Assembly (NCBI GenBank): GCA_049653005.1
Contig: JBASFL010000028.1
Coordinates: forward strand, 62,001 to 126,000
DNA: 64,000 nt
DNA from: UBA2334 sp049653005
Lineage (GTDB): Bacteria; Pseudomonadota; Gammaproteobacteria; Burkholderiales; Burkholderiaceae_C
Direction of reading: 5' to 3'
This document shows positions 1 to 7,564 of the stretch, piece by piece. Position numbers and translations under genes: made by a program. The notes under the pieces were generated by a model. The model was not told the DNA's origin and made no database searches. It worked only from the letters and a program-made list of their open reading frames with translations. How positions within the stretch are numbered: the stretch's first letter is position 1; every line of letters begins with the position of its first letter.

Positions 1-779
1 CCCGACACAAACGTGCCCCAGGGCGTGCGGCCCGTGCCGCAGTTGTTCAGGGTGCCACGGGCTTGGGTGCCATCGGGGCTGTACACCGTGGCCAGGTGTT
101 CGCTGCCTTTGGCGGGGCCGCTGACCACCACCTCGGTCAGGGTGGTGACACGGCGGTTGAAGGCCGAGCCAGGCTTGTGGGCCCACTGTTTGCCGTTGGT
201 TTGCACCTCGGTCACGGAAATGCCGTGAATCATCAGCTCTTTGTCGATTTCCGAGGCCGGGCGGGGCAGGGTGGACGTGCCGCCGTTGGCGTGGATGAAG
301 AAGGAAGACAGCTTTTCGTCGGTGGTGGCCTCGTGGTTCATGGCCAGCAGGCCGCGCGAGGCGAAGGTGTCAGACGGTTGGCCGCTGGCGTCCAGGCCAA
401 ACCATTCAATGCCGTCGTGGTGGTCGCCGGCGCGGTTGCCAAAGTCGGTGTCGGTGCCGTCGTTCTTGAAGGCGGGTGTTTGGGCCGTGAGGGGGTCGCC
501 CAGTGCGTACACCACTTGGGCGGTGTAGCCCTCGGGCACCACCACGGCATCGGCCTGGCTTTTGGCCACGGGCTTGAAACCCAGTGCCTGGGCTGAACCC
601 CCGCCCAGCGTGGTGGCGCAACCCCCCAGCGCGGTGGCACTGGCCGCTGCCAAGCTGGCCCCTTTGAACAGGCTGCGGCGGCTCAGGCGGGTGTCCAGCA
701 CCGTTTCAAAACGGGTGTTGGGGGTGGTGTTGGAGTCTTCGTCGTTGAAATCGACGGCGGCGGTGTGGGGTGTGTTCAT
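1..779 (-). CDS. phoX: PhoX-family alkaline phosphatase (partial, C-terminus beyond window)
   Basis: DUF839/PhoX phosphatase, a Ca/Fe-dependent periplasmic enzyme that releases phosphate from organic esters. About 259 residues are visible, starting at the ATG at 779; the gene runs off the left edge. The N-terminus has a twin-arginine motif (LSRRSLFKG, about residues 32-40) followed by a lipobox-like LGGC, so a Tat-exported lipoprotein is likely. The RGTLNNCG.G.TPWGT block, typical of PhoX and shared with the neighbouring gene at 944, lies at the cut end. It is divergent from that second phoX and has its own Pho-box-like repeat upstream. The family call is secure; whether the missing part is intact cannot be seen. 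Confidence 0.9.
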   Translation of the reverse strand, partial: MNTPHTAAVDFNDEDSNTTPNTRFETVLDTRLSRRSLFKGASLAAASATALGGCATTLGGGSAQALGFKPVAKSQADAVVVPEGYTAQVVYALGDPLTAQTPAFKNDGTDTDFGNRAGDHHDGIEWFGLDASGQPSDTFASRGLLAMNHEATTDEKLSSFFIHANGGTSTLPRPASEIDKELMIHGISVTEVQTNGKQWAHKPGSAFNRRVTTLTEVVVSGPAKGSEHLATVYSPDGTQARGTLNNCGTGRTPWGTFVS

Positions 780-834
780 GGGGTGCAACGTTTTCGAACA
801 GGGGTTGTAACCCCGTCCATCGTGTCGCCTTCGT

Positions 835-852
835 GTGTCTGTTTCGTGACAC
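835..852 (-). promoter_or_regulatory. candidate Pho box for the left phoX gene
   Basis: Read on the minus strand this is GTGTCAC-GAAA-CAGACAC: two 7-mers in direct repeat with a 4-bp spacer (11-bp period), the geometry of PhoB sites (CTGTCAC-N4-CTGTCAC). The second half has two mismatches. It ends 56 bp upstream of the start codon at 779. Confidence 0.5.
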
Positions 853-879
853 ATCTGTGGCGCACAAGGGCATGCAAAG

Positions 880-897
880 GGGTCACGGTTTTGTCAC
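880..897 (+). promoter_or_regulatory. candidate Pho box for the right phoX gene
   Basis: The sequence GGGTCAC-GGTT-TTGTCAC has two 7-mers in direct repeat with a 4-bp spacer, matching the PhoB-site layout. It lies 47-64 bp upstream of the ATG at 944, in the same divergent region as the opposite-facing box at 835-852. Confidence 0.6.
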
Positions 898-943
898 ACA
901 AGCCCGCAAAGCTCTGGGTTTTTTCAACCCACAGGACGATTCC

Positions 944-3184
944 ATGTCAGACCAGCAAGACGAGATTTGCAACTTTTCCGACAACGAGCATTTTCAAGAG
1001 GTGCTGGCCCGTGGCGCACAAACCGGCATCAGCCGCCGCCACCTGATTCGCGGTGGCGTGGGCTTGGCTGCGCTCTCCAGCGTGCCATTCCTGGCCGCTT
1101 GTGGTGGCGGCGACAGCGTGACCCCCGTGGCCGAAAAAGCCCTGGGTTTTGGCGCCGTGGACAAGAGCCTGCTCGACAACGTGGTGCTGCCCGCGGGCTA
1201 CACCTACAGCGTGGTGCACGCCACGGGTGACCGCCTGGTGTCCAGCATTCCCGCCTATTCCAACAAAGGCACCGAGACCGACGAATGGAGCATGCGTGTG
1301 GGTGATCACCACGATGGTATGGACCTGTACTACATCGGTGCCGATGGCAAATACACCACCCAGGACACCGGCCGCGCGGTGTTGGTGATGAACCACGAGA
1401 GCTCGGCCGATTCGCATTTTTGGCACACCAACGGCCAAACCTCGAACGGCGTGTCGGGCAAAAAATTCACCCAATTCGGTGACTGGGACTTGGGCAACCG
1501 CCCCGAGCTGGAAGTGCTGAAGGAAATCAACCACCACGGCGTGTCCATGGTGGAGGTGTCCAAAGGCACGTCGGGCTGGGCCTACAAGGTGGACAGCTTG
1601 TATAACCGCCGCGTCACCGGCCAAACCCCTGTGCGCATCAGTGGCCCTGCCGCCCACCTGGCCGACATCAAGGCCTTCATGGCCACCCAATACGACCCCA
1701 CCGGTGCCAACGCGCGGGGCACGCTGAACAATTGCGGCCATGGCAAAACCCCCTGGGGCACGTACCTGGCTTGCGAGGAAAACTGGGCGTTTTACTTCAA
1801 CATGCCCAAGGGTGCCAACGCGGTGGACGCCAAACTGCAAGCCTCGCACAAGCGCTACGGTGTGGTGTCGGCCCCCATGTCGGCCACGGCCACCGTGGGC
1901 GTGTCGCAAGGCTGGCACACCGTTTCGGCCACCGACAACCGGTTTGCCCGCTGGAACCTGTCGGCCACCGGAGCCAGCGCCGCAGCCGATTTCCGCAACG
2001 AAGCGAACACCTTCGGCTTCATCGTTGAAATGGACCCGCTCACCAGCGGCATGCCCGCCAAACGCGTGGCCATGGGCCGTTTTGCCCACGAAGCCGCCGT
2101 GTGTGGCCTGCCCGTGGTCGGCAAGCCCCTGGCGTTTTACATGGGCTGCGACTCGCGCAACGAATACATCTACAAATTCGTGTCCACCGCCAACTGGGAC
2201 GACAAAGACGTGGGCGGTGGCATGGCCGCCGGTGACAAATACCTGAACGAAGGCAAGCTGTACGCCGCCAAGTTCAATGCAGACGGCACCGGCCAGTGGC
2301 TGGAGCTGACCCTTGCCGACCCGAAAATTTCGGGCTACAGCGCCTACACCTTTGCCAACCAGGCCGACGTGCTGGTGAACGCCCGCCACGCCGCCGATGC
2401 CGTGGGCGCCACCAAAATGGACCGCCCCGAGTGGGGTGCGGTGAACCCCGCCAACGGCGACATCTACATCACCCTGACCAACAACAGCAGCGCCAACCGC
2501 ACGCCCACCAAAGTGGACGCCGCCAACCCCCGCGCTTATGCCGACGCCGATGGCAAAAAGGGCACGGGCAACCCCAACGGCCACATCGTCCGTTTCAAGG
2601 AAAAAGACACCTTGTCCACGGCCACCACCTTTGGCTGGGACATCTTCCTGTTCGGCGCTGAAGAAGATGCACCCGCCGACGTGAACCTGTCGGGTCTGAC
2701 AGCGAAGAACGCGTTTTCATCGCCCGACGGCCTGTGGTTCAGCAAGGCCACCGGCATCTGCTGGATTCAAACCGACGACGGTGCCTACACCGACGAAACC
2801 AACTGCATGCTGGTGGCTGCCATTCCGGGCAGCGTGGGTGACGGCAAAAAAATCACCGTCAACAACAGCCTGACGGTCAGCGGAGCAGTGGTCACCGGCA
2901 AACAAGACACTTTCATCGGTGCCGCGTTGGGCGAAGCCAAGTTGCGTCGCTTCCTGGTGGCCCCCAAAGGTGCCGAGGTGACGGGCCTGACCGAGTCGGC
3001 CGATGGCAAAACCCTGTTTGTGAACATCCAGCACCCCGGTGAAAACACGGCTGCCTTGGGCACCGCAACGGCTTACACGTTTGAAAGCCAGTGGCCAGGC
3101 AACCAGGGTTACGGTGTGGCAGGCCGCCCCCGCTCGGCCACCATTGCCATCACCCGCACCGACGGTGGGCAAATCGGCGTTTGA
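944..3184 (+). CDS. phoX: PhoX-family alkaline phosphatase, Tat lipoprotein
   Basis: 746-residue DUF839/PhoX protein expected to hydrolyse phosphomonoesters in the periplasm. The open frame extends upstream to 770, but the ATG at 944 is preferred: it follows an AGGA-like site and begins just before a twin-arginine signal (SRRHLIRGG) ending in the lipobox LAAC. PhoX signatures include the GDHHDGMDL segment, VLVMNHE, RGTLNNCGHGKTPWGTY followed by CEENW, and SPDGLWF near the C-terminus. It is a paralog of the truncated phoX on its left, which shares the same motifs. A rho-independent terminator follows. Pho control is inferred from the box at 880-897. Confidence 0.93.
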   Translation: MSDQQDEICNFSDNEHFQEVLARGAQTGISRRHLIRGGVGLAALSSVPFLAACGGGDSVTPVAEKALGFGAVDKSLLDNVVLPAGYTYSVVHATGDRLVSSIPAYSNKGTETDEWSMRVGDHHDGMDLYYIGADGKYTTQDTGRAVLVMNHESSADSHFWHTNGQTSNGVSGKKFTQFGDWDLGNRPELEVLKEINHHGVSMVEVSKGTSGWAYKVDSLYNRRVTGQTPVRISGPAAHLADIKAFMATQYDPTGANARGTLNNCGHGKTPWGTYLACEENWAFYFNMPKGANAVDAKLQASHKRYGVVSAPMSATATVGVSQGWHTVSATDNRFARWNLSATGASAAADFRNEANTFGFIVEMDPLTSGMPAKRVAMGRFAHEAAVCGLPVVGKPLAFYMGCDSRNEYIYKFVSTANWDDKDVGGGMAAGDKYLNEGKLYAAKFNADGTGQWLELTLADPKISGYSAYTFANQADVLVNARHAADAVGATKMDRPEWGAVNPANGDIYITLTNNSSANRTPTKVDAANPRAYADADGKKGTGNPNGHIVRFKEKDTLSTATTFGWDIFLFGAEEDAPADVNLSGLTAKNAFSSPDGLWFSKATGICWIQTDDGAYTDETNCMLVAAIPGSVGDGKKITVNNSLTVSGAVVTGKQDTFIGAALGEAKLRRFLVAPKGAEVTGLTESADGKTLFVNIQHPGENTAALGTATAYTFESQWPGNQGYGVAGRPRSATIAITRTDGGQIGV

Positions 3185-3221
3185 GTGTGTACCCTGGCGC
3201 TCCCTGTGAGTGCCAGACAAC

Positions 3222-3256
3222 AAAAAACCCGCTGCTGCGAAGCAAGCGGGTTTTTT
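3222..3256. terminator. bidirectional rho-independent terminator
   Basis: An A6-CCCGCT / AGCGGG-T6 hairpin lies between the convergent phoX and the FlgO-like lipoprotein gene. The A and T tracts on either side let it serve both strands. Confidence 0.85.
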
Positions 3257-3285
3257 AATGGGGCCACGGCCCAAGGCCGAACGGC

Positions 3286-3846
3286 TTACTTGAGTGCCAG
3301 CAGCTTGTTCACATCGGCGTTGTTGGGCAGTGCGTAGTCGTGGCCACGGATGATCTGGCCGGTGTCGGTCATCACCAATTTCAGGCTGACGAACGTGGCG
3401 TTGGCCGCGGGCGAGTAAGTGCCCACCAGCACCACACCGGCGCTGTGCAGCTTGGCAATGTCTTTCACCTCGCGCGACAGCATCAGCTCGCCGGTTTCTT
3501 CGCGCACAAAAATGTCACCGCGCAACTTCAGCTCTTTCACCAGCAGGCCATTGGCCACCAGGTGCGAGGCGTATTGCTCGGACAACGTGCGGCCCAGGGG
3601 AGCGGTTTTGCGCAAATCGTTCACGTTGACCACGGTGGCCACCAGCATGGGGGTGCTTTGGTAGGCCTTCAGGTCCAAACCCGCCAGCAGTTTTTGGATG
3701 GCGTCGCGGTTGGTGCTGACGAAGGGGCTTTTCTGCGCGTCTTCGTAGGTGGGTTCGGGCTTCACGTAGGCGTTGTTGCTGCCGGTGGAGCAGCCCGCCA
3801 GCAGCGCAGTGCCCAAGGCTGCCAGGGCCAGGAATGAACGCGTCAT
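3286..3846 (-). CDS. FlgO-like outer-membrane lipoprotein
   Basis: 186-residue protein with a type II signal peptide (lipobox LLAGCS at about residue 19) and a FlgO-type domain. The domain region includes the segments LVATVVNVNDL, LGRTLSEQYASHLVANG and GVVLVGTYSPAANATFVSLKLV. FlgO proteins were described as outer-membrane lipoproteins tied to flagella in Vibrio, but many members sit far from flagellar genes, as here. Its start overlaps the stop of the upstream lipoprotein gene by 4 bp (ATGA), so the two are probably co-translated. The exact role is unknown. Confidence 0.75.
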   Translation of the reverse strand: MTRSFLALAALGTALLAGCSTGSNNAYVKPEPTYEDAQKSPFVSTNRDAIQKLLAGLDLKAYQSTPMLVATVVNVNDLRKTAPLGRTLSEQYASHLVANGLLVKELKLRGDIFVREETGELMLSREVKDIAKLHSAGVVLVGTYSPAANATFVSLKLVMTDTGQIIRGHDYALPNNADVNKLLALK

Positions 3847-4523
3847 TGGCTCACCACCTTCAGGTTTTTGTATTCAGGGGCCTGTTTGAACAGGGTGGCG
3901 TCCACGTTTTCAAGGTAGTACACGTCGGTTTTGCGCGACAAAATTTGTTCGGGCGTGCCGGCCGATGTGGTCAGCACCAATTCGGTGGCGGTGGGGCCGC
4001 CCGAATAAACGCTGCTGCCGTAGTCTGCCGCAGCGGCCAAGCCCAGGCCGCCCACCAGTTGGGCGTCCAGGTGCGCGGTGCCCAGCCCGTAGGCCGCCGA
4101 CACGCCTGCCGCCAGCGCGGTGTAGAAGCCTGGCACAAAGTGCGGGCGGGGGCTGTTGTGCACCACCACTTGCACTTTGTAGCTGATTTGCAGGGGGTTT
4201 TGTTCGCTCAAGGTCACGCGGCGGCCGGTTTTCACCAGCTCGGTGACCAGCATTTCGTGGAAGGTTTTTTCAAACGCCGTGGCCTTGTCTGGGGCCGCGA
4301 CCGTCAGGCGGGCGTTGGAGGCCACCCCGGCGGTGTCCAGCATCTTCAGGGTTTGTTGGGCGGCGTCGCGGGCCACCACTTGCCAGTGTCCTGCGGAGCG
4401 CACTTTTTTCTGTTCGGTCAGGTCAAAGTTGCCTGAGACCGGAATGGGAGACTGCGCGCAACCTGCCAGCAGCGCGGCCAGTGCCAGCGCGACGGCGCCG
4501 GTGTGTGTGTGGTGGTGTTTCAA
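3843..4523 (-). CDS. hypothetical lipoprotein upstream of the FlgO-like gene
   Basis: 226-residue protein with a His-rich start, a hydrophobic stretch and the lipobox LLAGCA, so a lipoprotein is predicted. The mature part has a domain around residues 65-125 with LVTELVKTGRRVTL, a pattern seen in envelope lipoproteins, then a Gly/Ala-rich segment (about 130-170) that may touch the membrane. I recognise no specific family. It shares a 4-bp overlap with the FlgO-like gene downstream, so both probably belong to one envelope-associated unit. Confidence 0.65.
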   Translation of the reverse strand: MKHHHTHTGAVALALAALLAGCAQSPIPVSGNFDLTEQKKVRSAGHWQVVARDAAQQTLKMLDTAGVASNARLTVAAPDKATAFEKTFHEMLVTELVKTGRRVTLSEQNPLQISYKVQVVVHNSPRPHFVPGFYTALAAGVSAAYGLGTAHLDAQLVGGLGLAAAADYGSSVYSGGPTATELVLTTSAGTPEQILSRKTDVYYLENVDATLFKQAPEYKNLKVVSQ

Positions 4524-4612
4524 AGCGTGAGCTCCCGAGCGCTGGTGGAAAAGTGAGCGTGCCCACTGGGCACAGCCGTTTCAATTTTGATTATGGACCA
4601 AGGCTTGCGGCC

Positions 4613-5314
4613 TCAGTAGCCCTCTTTGACGCCCTTGGCCCCGTTGATTTGCCAGGCCGTGCGTTGGTTGACCAGTCGGGCCAGGAACTCCAGCTCTTCG
4701 TCTGTGTGGTTGATGGCCCGTGCCGGGTTCAGCACCACCTCGCCGTCGCGCTGGTCTGCCCACACGGCTTCGTGGTATTCGGTGGTGGAGGTGCGCTTGT
4801 CGTTGCCCGTGCTCAGGTCCACCGTGCCATAGCAGTTGCAGAAGTAGCTGCGGTTGTCCTGTTTCTCAAAAATTTCGGTGTAGACCCCGGTGCCGCGTAT
4901 GCCGGCCGTGAGCGTGGGGGTGACGATGCGCCGGTTGCTGCCTTTGCCCCACACACTGACCACCGCCCCTGTCAACAGCCGCAGCAAGCTGACCGCGTTC
5001 AGCGTGGCACCGCGCTCCACCGTCAGGCGCGAGTTCTGGCGCACGTGAAAGGACGAGTTGCCAATCACGAAAATCAGCCGTGCATTGGGGCCGGTTTGCA
5101 ACACGTCGCCGGTTTGCACGGTTTGTTGCGGCAACAGGCGGGCGCCGTTGAGAAGGGCATCGCCCACCATTTCCACAATGTTGCTGCGTTGCTGGGCTTG
5201 TGCGGCACCCCAGCCCCCCGTGGCCACCCACGCGGCGGCCGCTTGCAAGGTCTGGCGGCGCTGAAACCAAAGCAGTTCGGTGTCGGTGCGGCTGAGGTTG
5301 GTGTGCTGCGTCAT
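4613..5314 (-). CDS. FecR-domain periplasmic protein
   Basis: 233 residues. The N-terminus has QRRQTLQ followed by an Ala-rich hydrophobic stretch ending AAQAQ, which resembles a Tat or Sec signal. The core carries FecR-domain hallmarks: VGDALLNGARLLPQQTVQTGDVLQTG, ARLIFVIGNSSFHVRQNS, and GAVVSVWGKG...VTPTLTAGIRGTGVYTE. No FecA receptor or FecI sigma factor is nearby, so a role in iron signalling is not supported. It more likely belongs to the stand-alone FecR-domain proteins of unknown envelope function. A CNCYG motif at about residue 160 could form a disulfide or bind metal. The two lipoprotein genes follow on the same strand about 90 bp downstream. Confidence 0.75.
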   Translation of the reverse strand: MTQHTNLSRTDTELLWFQRRQTLQAAAAWVATGGWGAAQAQQRSNIVEMVGDALLNGARLLPQQTVQTGDVLQTGPNARLIFVIGNSSFHVRQNSRLTVERGATLNAVSLLRLLTGAVVSVWGKGSNRRIVTPTLTAGIRGTGVYTEIFEKQDNRSYFCNCYGTVDLSTGNDKRTSTTEYHEAVWADQRDGEVVLNPARAINHTDEELEFLARLVNQRTAWQINGAKGVKEGY

Positions 5315-5330
5315 GGGCGGCCTTGTTGGG

Positions 5331-6107
5331 TCAAAGATCGGGTGTGTCGTCGGTGAAGCTGTCGCGGAACGTGAAATAGACGGACGTGAAAAACATCGAT
5401 GCCATCACCACCACCGTGGGCAGTATGAGCATGCTGGCCATTGCCGGGCCACCCAGCGCACCGGCCACCAGGCTGACCAACAGACCGCCCAGCATGAACA
5501 CGCCCAGCCAGCTCGCGCCGTACACCAACAGTGCGGCCTTGTTTCGCCAACAGGCCAAGGCGCTGAAAAACAGGCTTTTGGTGGGTTCCACGCCGTGCCA
5601 GTGCACCAGCGCAGGGGCGTGCCAAAACAGCATGGCCAGCGGGATGTACAGGCCCATGCCCACCCACAGGGCGGTTTGAAAACCGCTGTTTTGGGTCATG
5701 TCTTCGGTCAGTGGCGCTCCGTTCAGGTACATCTGCGCAAACGTGCCGCCGTCAATCACGGCCGTGACGCCGATCACTCCCAAAAAACCCACCGCATACA
5801 GCGCGCCCAGTTTGAGCATGGCCATGCGCCGTTCTTTGCCCGCGCGCAAAGCGGTTGCCAGCACCGTGGGCATGGGAAAGCGACCGTCTGCGGCCTGGCG
5901 CGCCGCCGCCATCAGGCCCAGTGTGGCGGCGGGCAACAAGGCCAAGGCCACCACACTGCCCAACACCGGCACCACCGACAGCAGCGACACCAGGCCCATG
6001 AACAGCAAAAACAGCCCGCTCATGGCCAGGGGCTGGCGCGTGAAGGTGTGCACGCCCTGTTTCACCCAGGTCCAGCCCGCGCTGGCGGGCACAGTGTTCA
6101 GTTTCAT
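5331..6107 (-). CDS. BPSS1780-family integral membrane protein
   Basis: 258-residue polytopic protein with about five or six membrane segments, for example GLFLLFMGLVSLLSVVPVLG near residue 31 and a C-terminal pair around residues 195-245. The start MKLNTVPASAGWTWVKQG and the segment VEPTKSLFFSALACWRN are typical of the BPSS1780 family, which is common in Burkholderiales and has no assigned function. Its start codon overlaps the stop of homoserine kinase by 4 bp (ATGA), so it is expected to be co-expressed with thrB. I infer nothing further about function. Confidence 0.75.
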   Translation of the reverse strand: MKLNTVPASAGWTWVKQGVHTFTRQPLAMSGLFLLFMGLVSLLSVVPVLGSVVALALLPAATLGLMAAARQAADGRFPMPTVLATALRAGKERRMAMLKLGALYAVGFLGVIGVTAVIDGGTFAQMYLNGAPLTEDMTQNSGFQTALWVGMGLYIPLAMLFWHAPALVHWHGVEPTKSLFFSALACWRNKAALLVYGASWLGVFMLGGLLVSLVAGALGGPAMASMLILPTVVVMASMFFTSVYFTFRDSFTDDTPDL

Positions 6108-7078
6108 GCGGTGTGGGCCAGGGGGTTGGGTTGGGTGGCGCGCGCGCGCAGCACCCGTTCAAAGTGGGTGGGGTCGTGGGGTTGCAGCATGGCCGCGTCG
6201 CGCGGCAGGTGCCAGTCCCACAGGCGCGAGGTCCAGAACCGCAGGGCCCCGGCGCGCAGCATGGCCGGCAGTAACTCGCGCTCGGCGACCGTCAAGGGGC
6301 GCACAGCTTCGTAAGCCTGCAACATGGCGTTGGCGCGTTCGGCGTGGTGGGTGCCGGTGGGGAGGTCGATGGCCCAATCGTTCAGGCACACGGCCAAGTC
6401 AAACACGAAGCTGTCACAGCCCGCGAAGTAGAAGTCAAAAAAGCCGGTCAGGCGCTCGCCGTCGAACATCACGTTGTCGCGGAACAGGTCGGCGTGCACG
6501 GGGCCATGGGGCAGTGCCGCGTAGGCCTGGGTGGCGGCCACCTGGTTTTGGTGGGCCAATTCCGTTTGGATGAGCGAGGCTTGCTCGGGTGTGAGGTGGG
6601 GCAGCACCACCGGCACGGTGTCGTTCCACCAGGGCAGTCCGCGCAGGTTGGGTTGTTGGCGGTCGTAGTCCACCCCGGCCAGGTGCATACGGGCCAGCAT
6701 GCCGCCCACGGCGGCGCAGTGCACGGACTGGGGGGCCAGCTGGCTTTTGCCCGCCAGTTTGTTGACCACGGCAGCGGGTTTGCCCTTGAGCGTGTGCAGG
6801 ATGTGGCCCTGGGCGTTGGCCGCCGGGTCGGGCACCGGAATGCCTTTGCCCGCCAAGTGCTTCATCAGGTGCAAATAGAACGGCAACTGCTCGGCCGTCA
6901 GGCGCTCGAACAGGGTCAACACGTGTTCGTGGGTGGCCCCGTCGCGCTGCGTGGTGACGAAATAGTTGGTGTTTTCAATACCGCCTGCGCAGCCTTTGAG
7001 ATCTGTCAGGGTGCCCAAGCCCAGTTGGGCGAGCAGGCCAGCGGCTTCGGCGGGGGAAACTTCGGTGAATACGGCCAT
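6104..7078 (-). CDS. thrB: homoserine kinase (aminoglycoside-phosphotransferase fold)
   Basis: 324-residue enzyme that phosphorylates L-homoserine on the route to threonine. It is the APH/choline-kinase-like ThrB found in many proteobacteria, not the GHMP type of E. coli. Visible features are the start MAVFTEVSPAEAAGLL, the Gly-rich segment GCAGGIENTNYFV, the catalytic loop GPVHADLFRDNVMF (HxDxxxxN) and the metal-binding GFFDFYFAG. An upstream in-frame extension to 7252 was rejected because family members begin at MAVFT. The stop overlaps the start of the BPSS1780 gene. Confidence 0.92.
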   Translation of the reverse strand: MAVFTEVSPAEAAGLLAQLGLGTLTDLKGCAGGIENTNYFVTTQRDGATHEHVLTLFERLTAEQLPFYLHLMKHLAGKGIPVPDPAANAQGHILHTLKGKPAAVVNKLAGKSQLAPQSVHCAAVGGMLARMHLAGVDYDRQQPNLRGLPWWNDTVPVVLPHLTPEQASLIQTELAHQNQVAATQAYAALPHGPVHADLFRDNVMFDGERLTGFFDFYFAGCDSFVFDLAVCLNDWAIDLPTGTHHAERANAMLQAYEAVRPLTVAERELLPAMLRAGALRFWTSRLWDWHLPRDAAMLQPHDPTHFERVLRARATQPNPLAHTA

Positions 7079-7109
7079 GTCAGGGCAGGTGTTGGGTCGG
7101 AGGAGGTGG

Positions 7110-7493
7110 TCAGAAGTTGAACAGGCGCCAGGTGGTGCGCCCGGCACTGCCCGCGTTGCCGGTGCGCTGGCCGTCGGGGTTGGCCGGGCCCTGGGCGGCA
7201 TCGGTGGGGTTGATTTGGTAGGCCGGCAGGTCGGCCTTGGTTTGCACTTCAATCTGTTTGGTTTGGCCGCCCACCTTCAGCTCTTGCACGCGGCTGCCCG
7301 CGTCTTCGTGAACGATGCGCTCCACCTTGGGTGATGCGCCCAGGGGGGCCTCGGCTGGCGCCGTTTGGGCCCAGGCCGCCGCACCCGTCAATGCCCACGC
7401 CAGTGCAAAGGCAACGCTGCGCACGCCCAACGGGGTGTGCTGGGAGGGCGGTGTGGGGGTGCAGTGGGTGGGGCGGGGGCTGAAAAAAGTCAT
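7110..7493 (-). CDS. DUF2782-domain protein
   Basis: 127 residues. A signal-like hydrophobic segment (VAFALAWALTGAAAWAQ) precedes a small domain with KVERIVHEDAGSRVQELKVGGQTKQIEVQTK...PAYQINP, which matches DUF2782. The function of the family is unknown. It sits between polA (divergent) and thrB, an arrangement I know from related Burkholderiales. The longer frame reaching 7625 would run into the polA start, so the ATG at 7493 is preferred. Confidence 0.75.
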   Translation of the reverse strand: MTFFSPRPTHCTPTPPSQHTPLGVRSVAFALAWALTGAAAWAQTAPAEAPLGASPKVERIVHEDAGSRVQELKVGGQTKQIEVQTKADLPAYQINPTDAAQGPANPDGQRTGNAGSAGRTTWRLFNF

Positions 7494-7564
7494 GCCCGAT
7501 TGTAGGCAGCGCCATGGCAGGGGGTTCAGGCGGACTTCCGGGTGCATGCCCGACAATTCGCGGC

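Noticed and set aside
947..2584. Long minus-strand open frame (545 codons) opposite phoX
   Set aside because: Antisense shadow of a high-GC gene; low-complexity Gly/Val/His composition and no family features.
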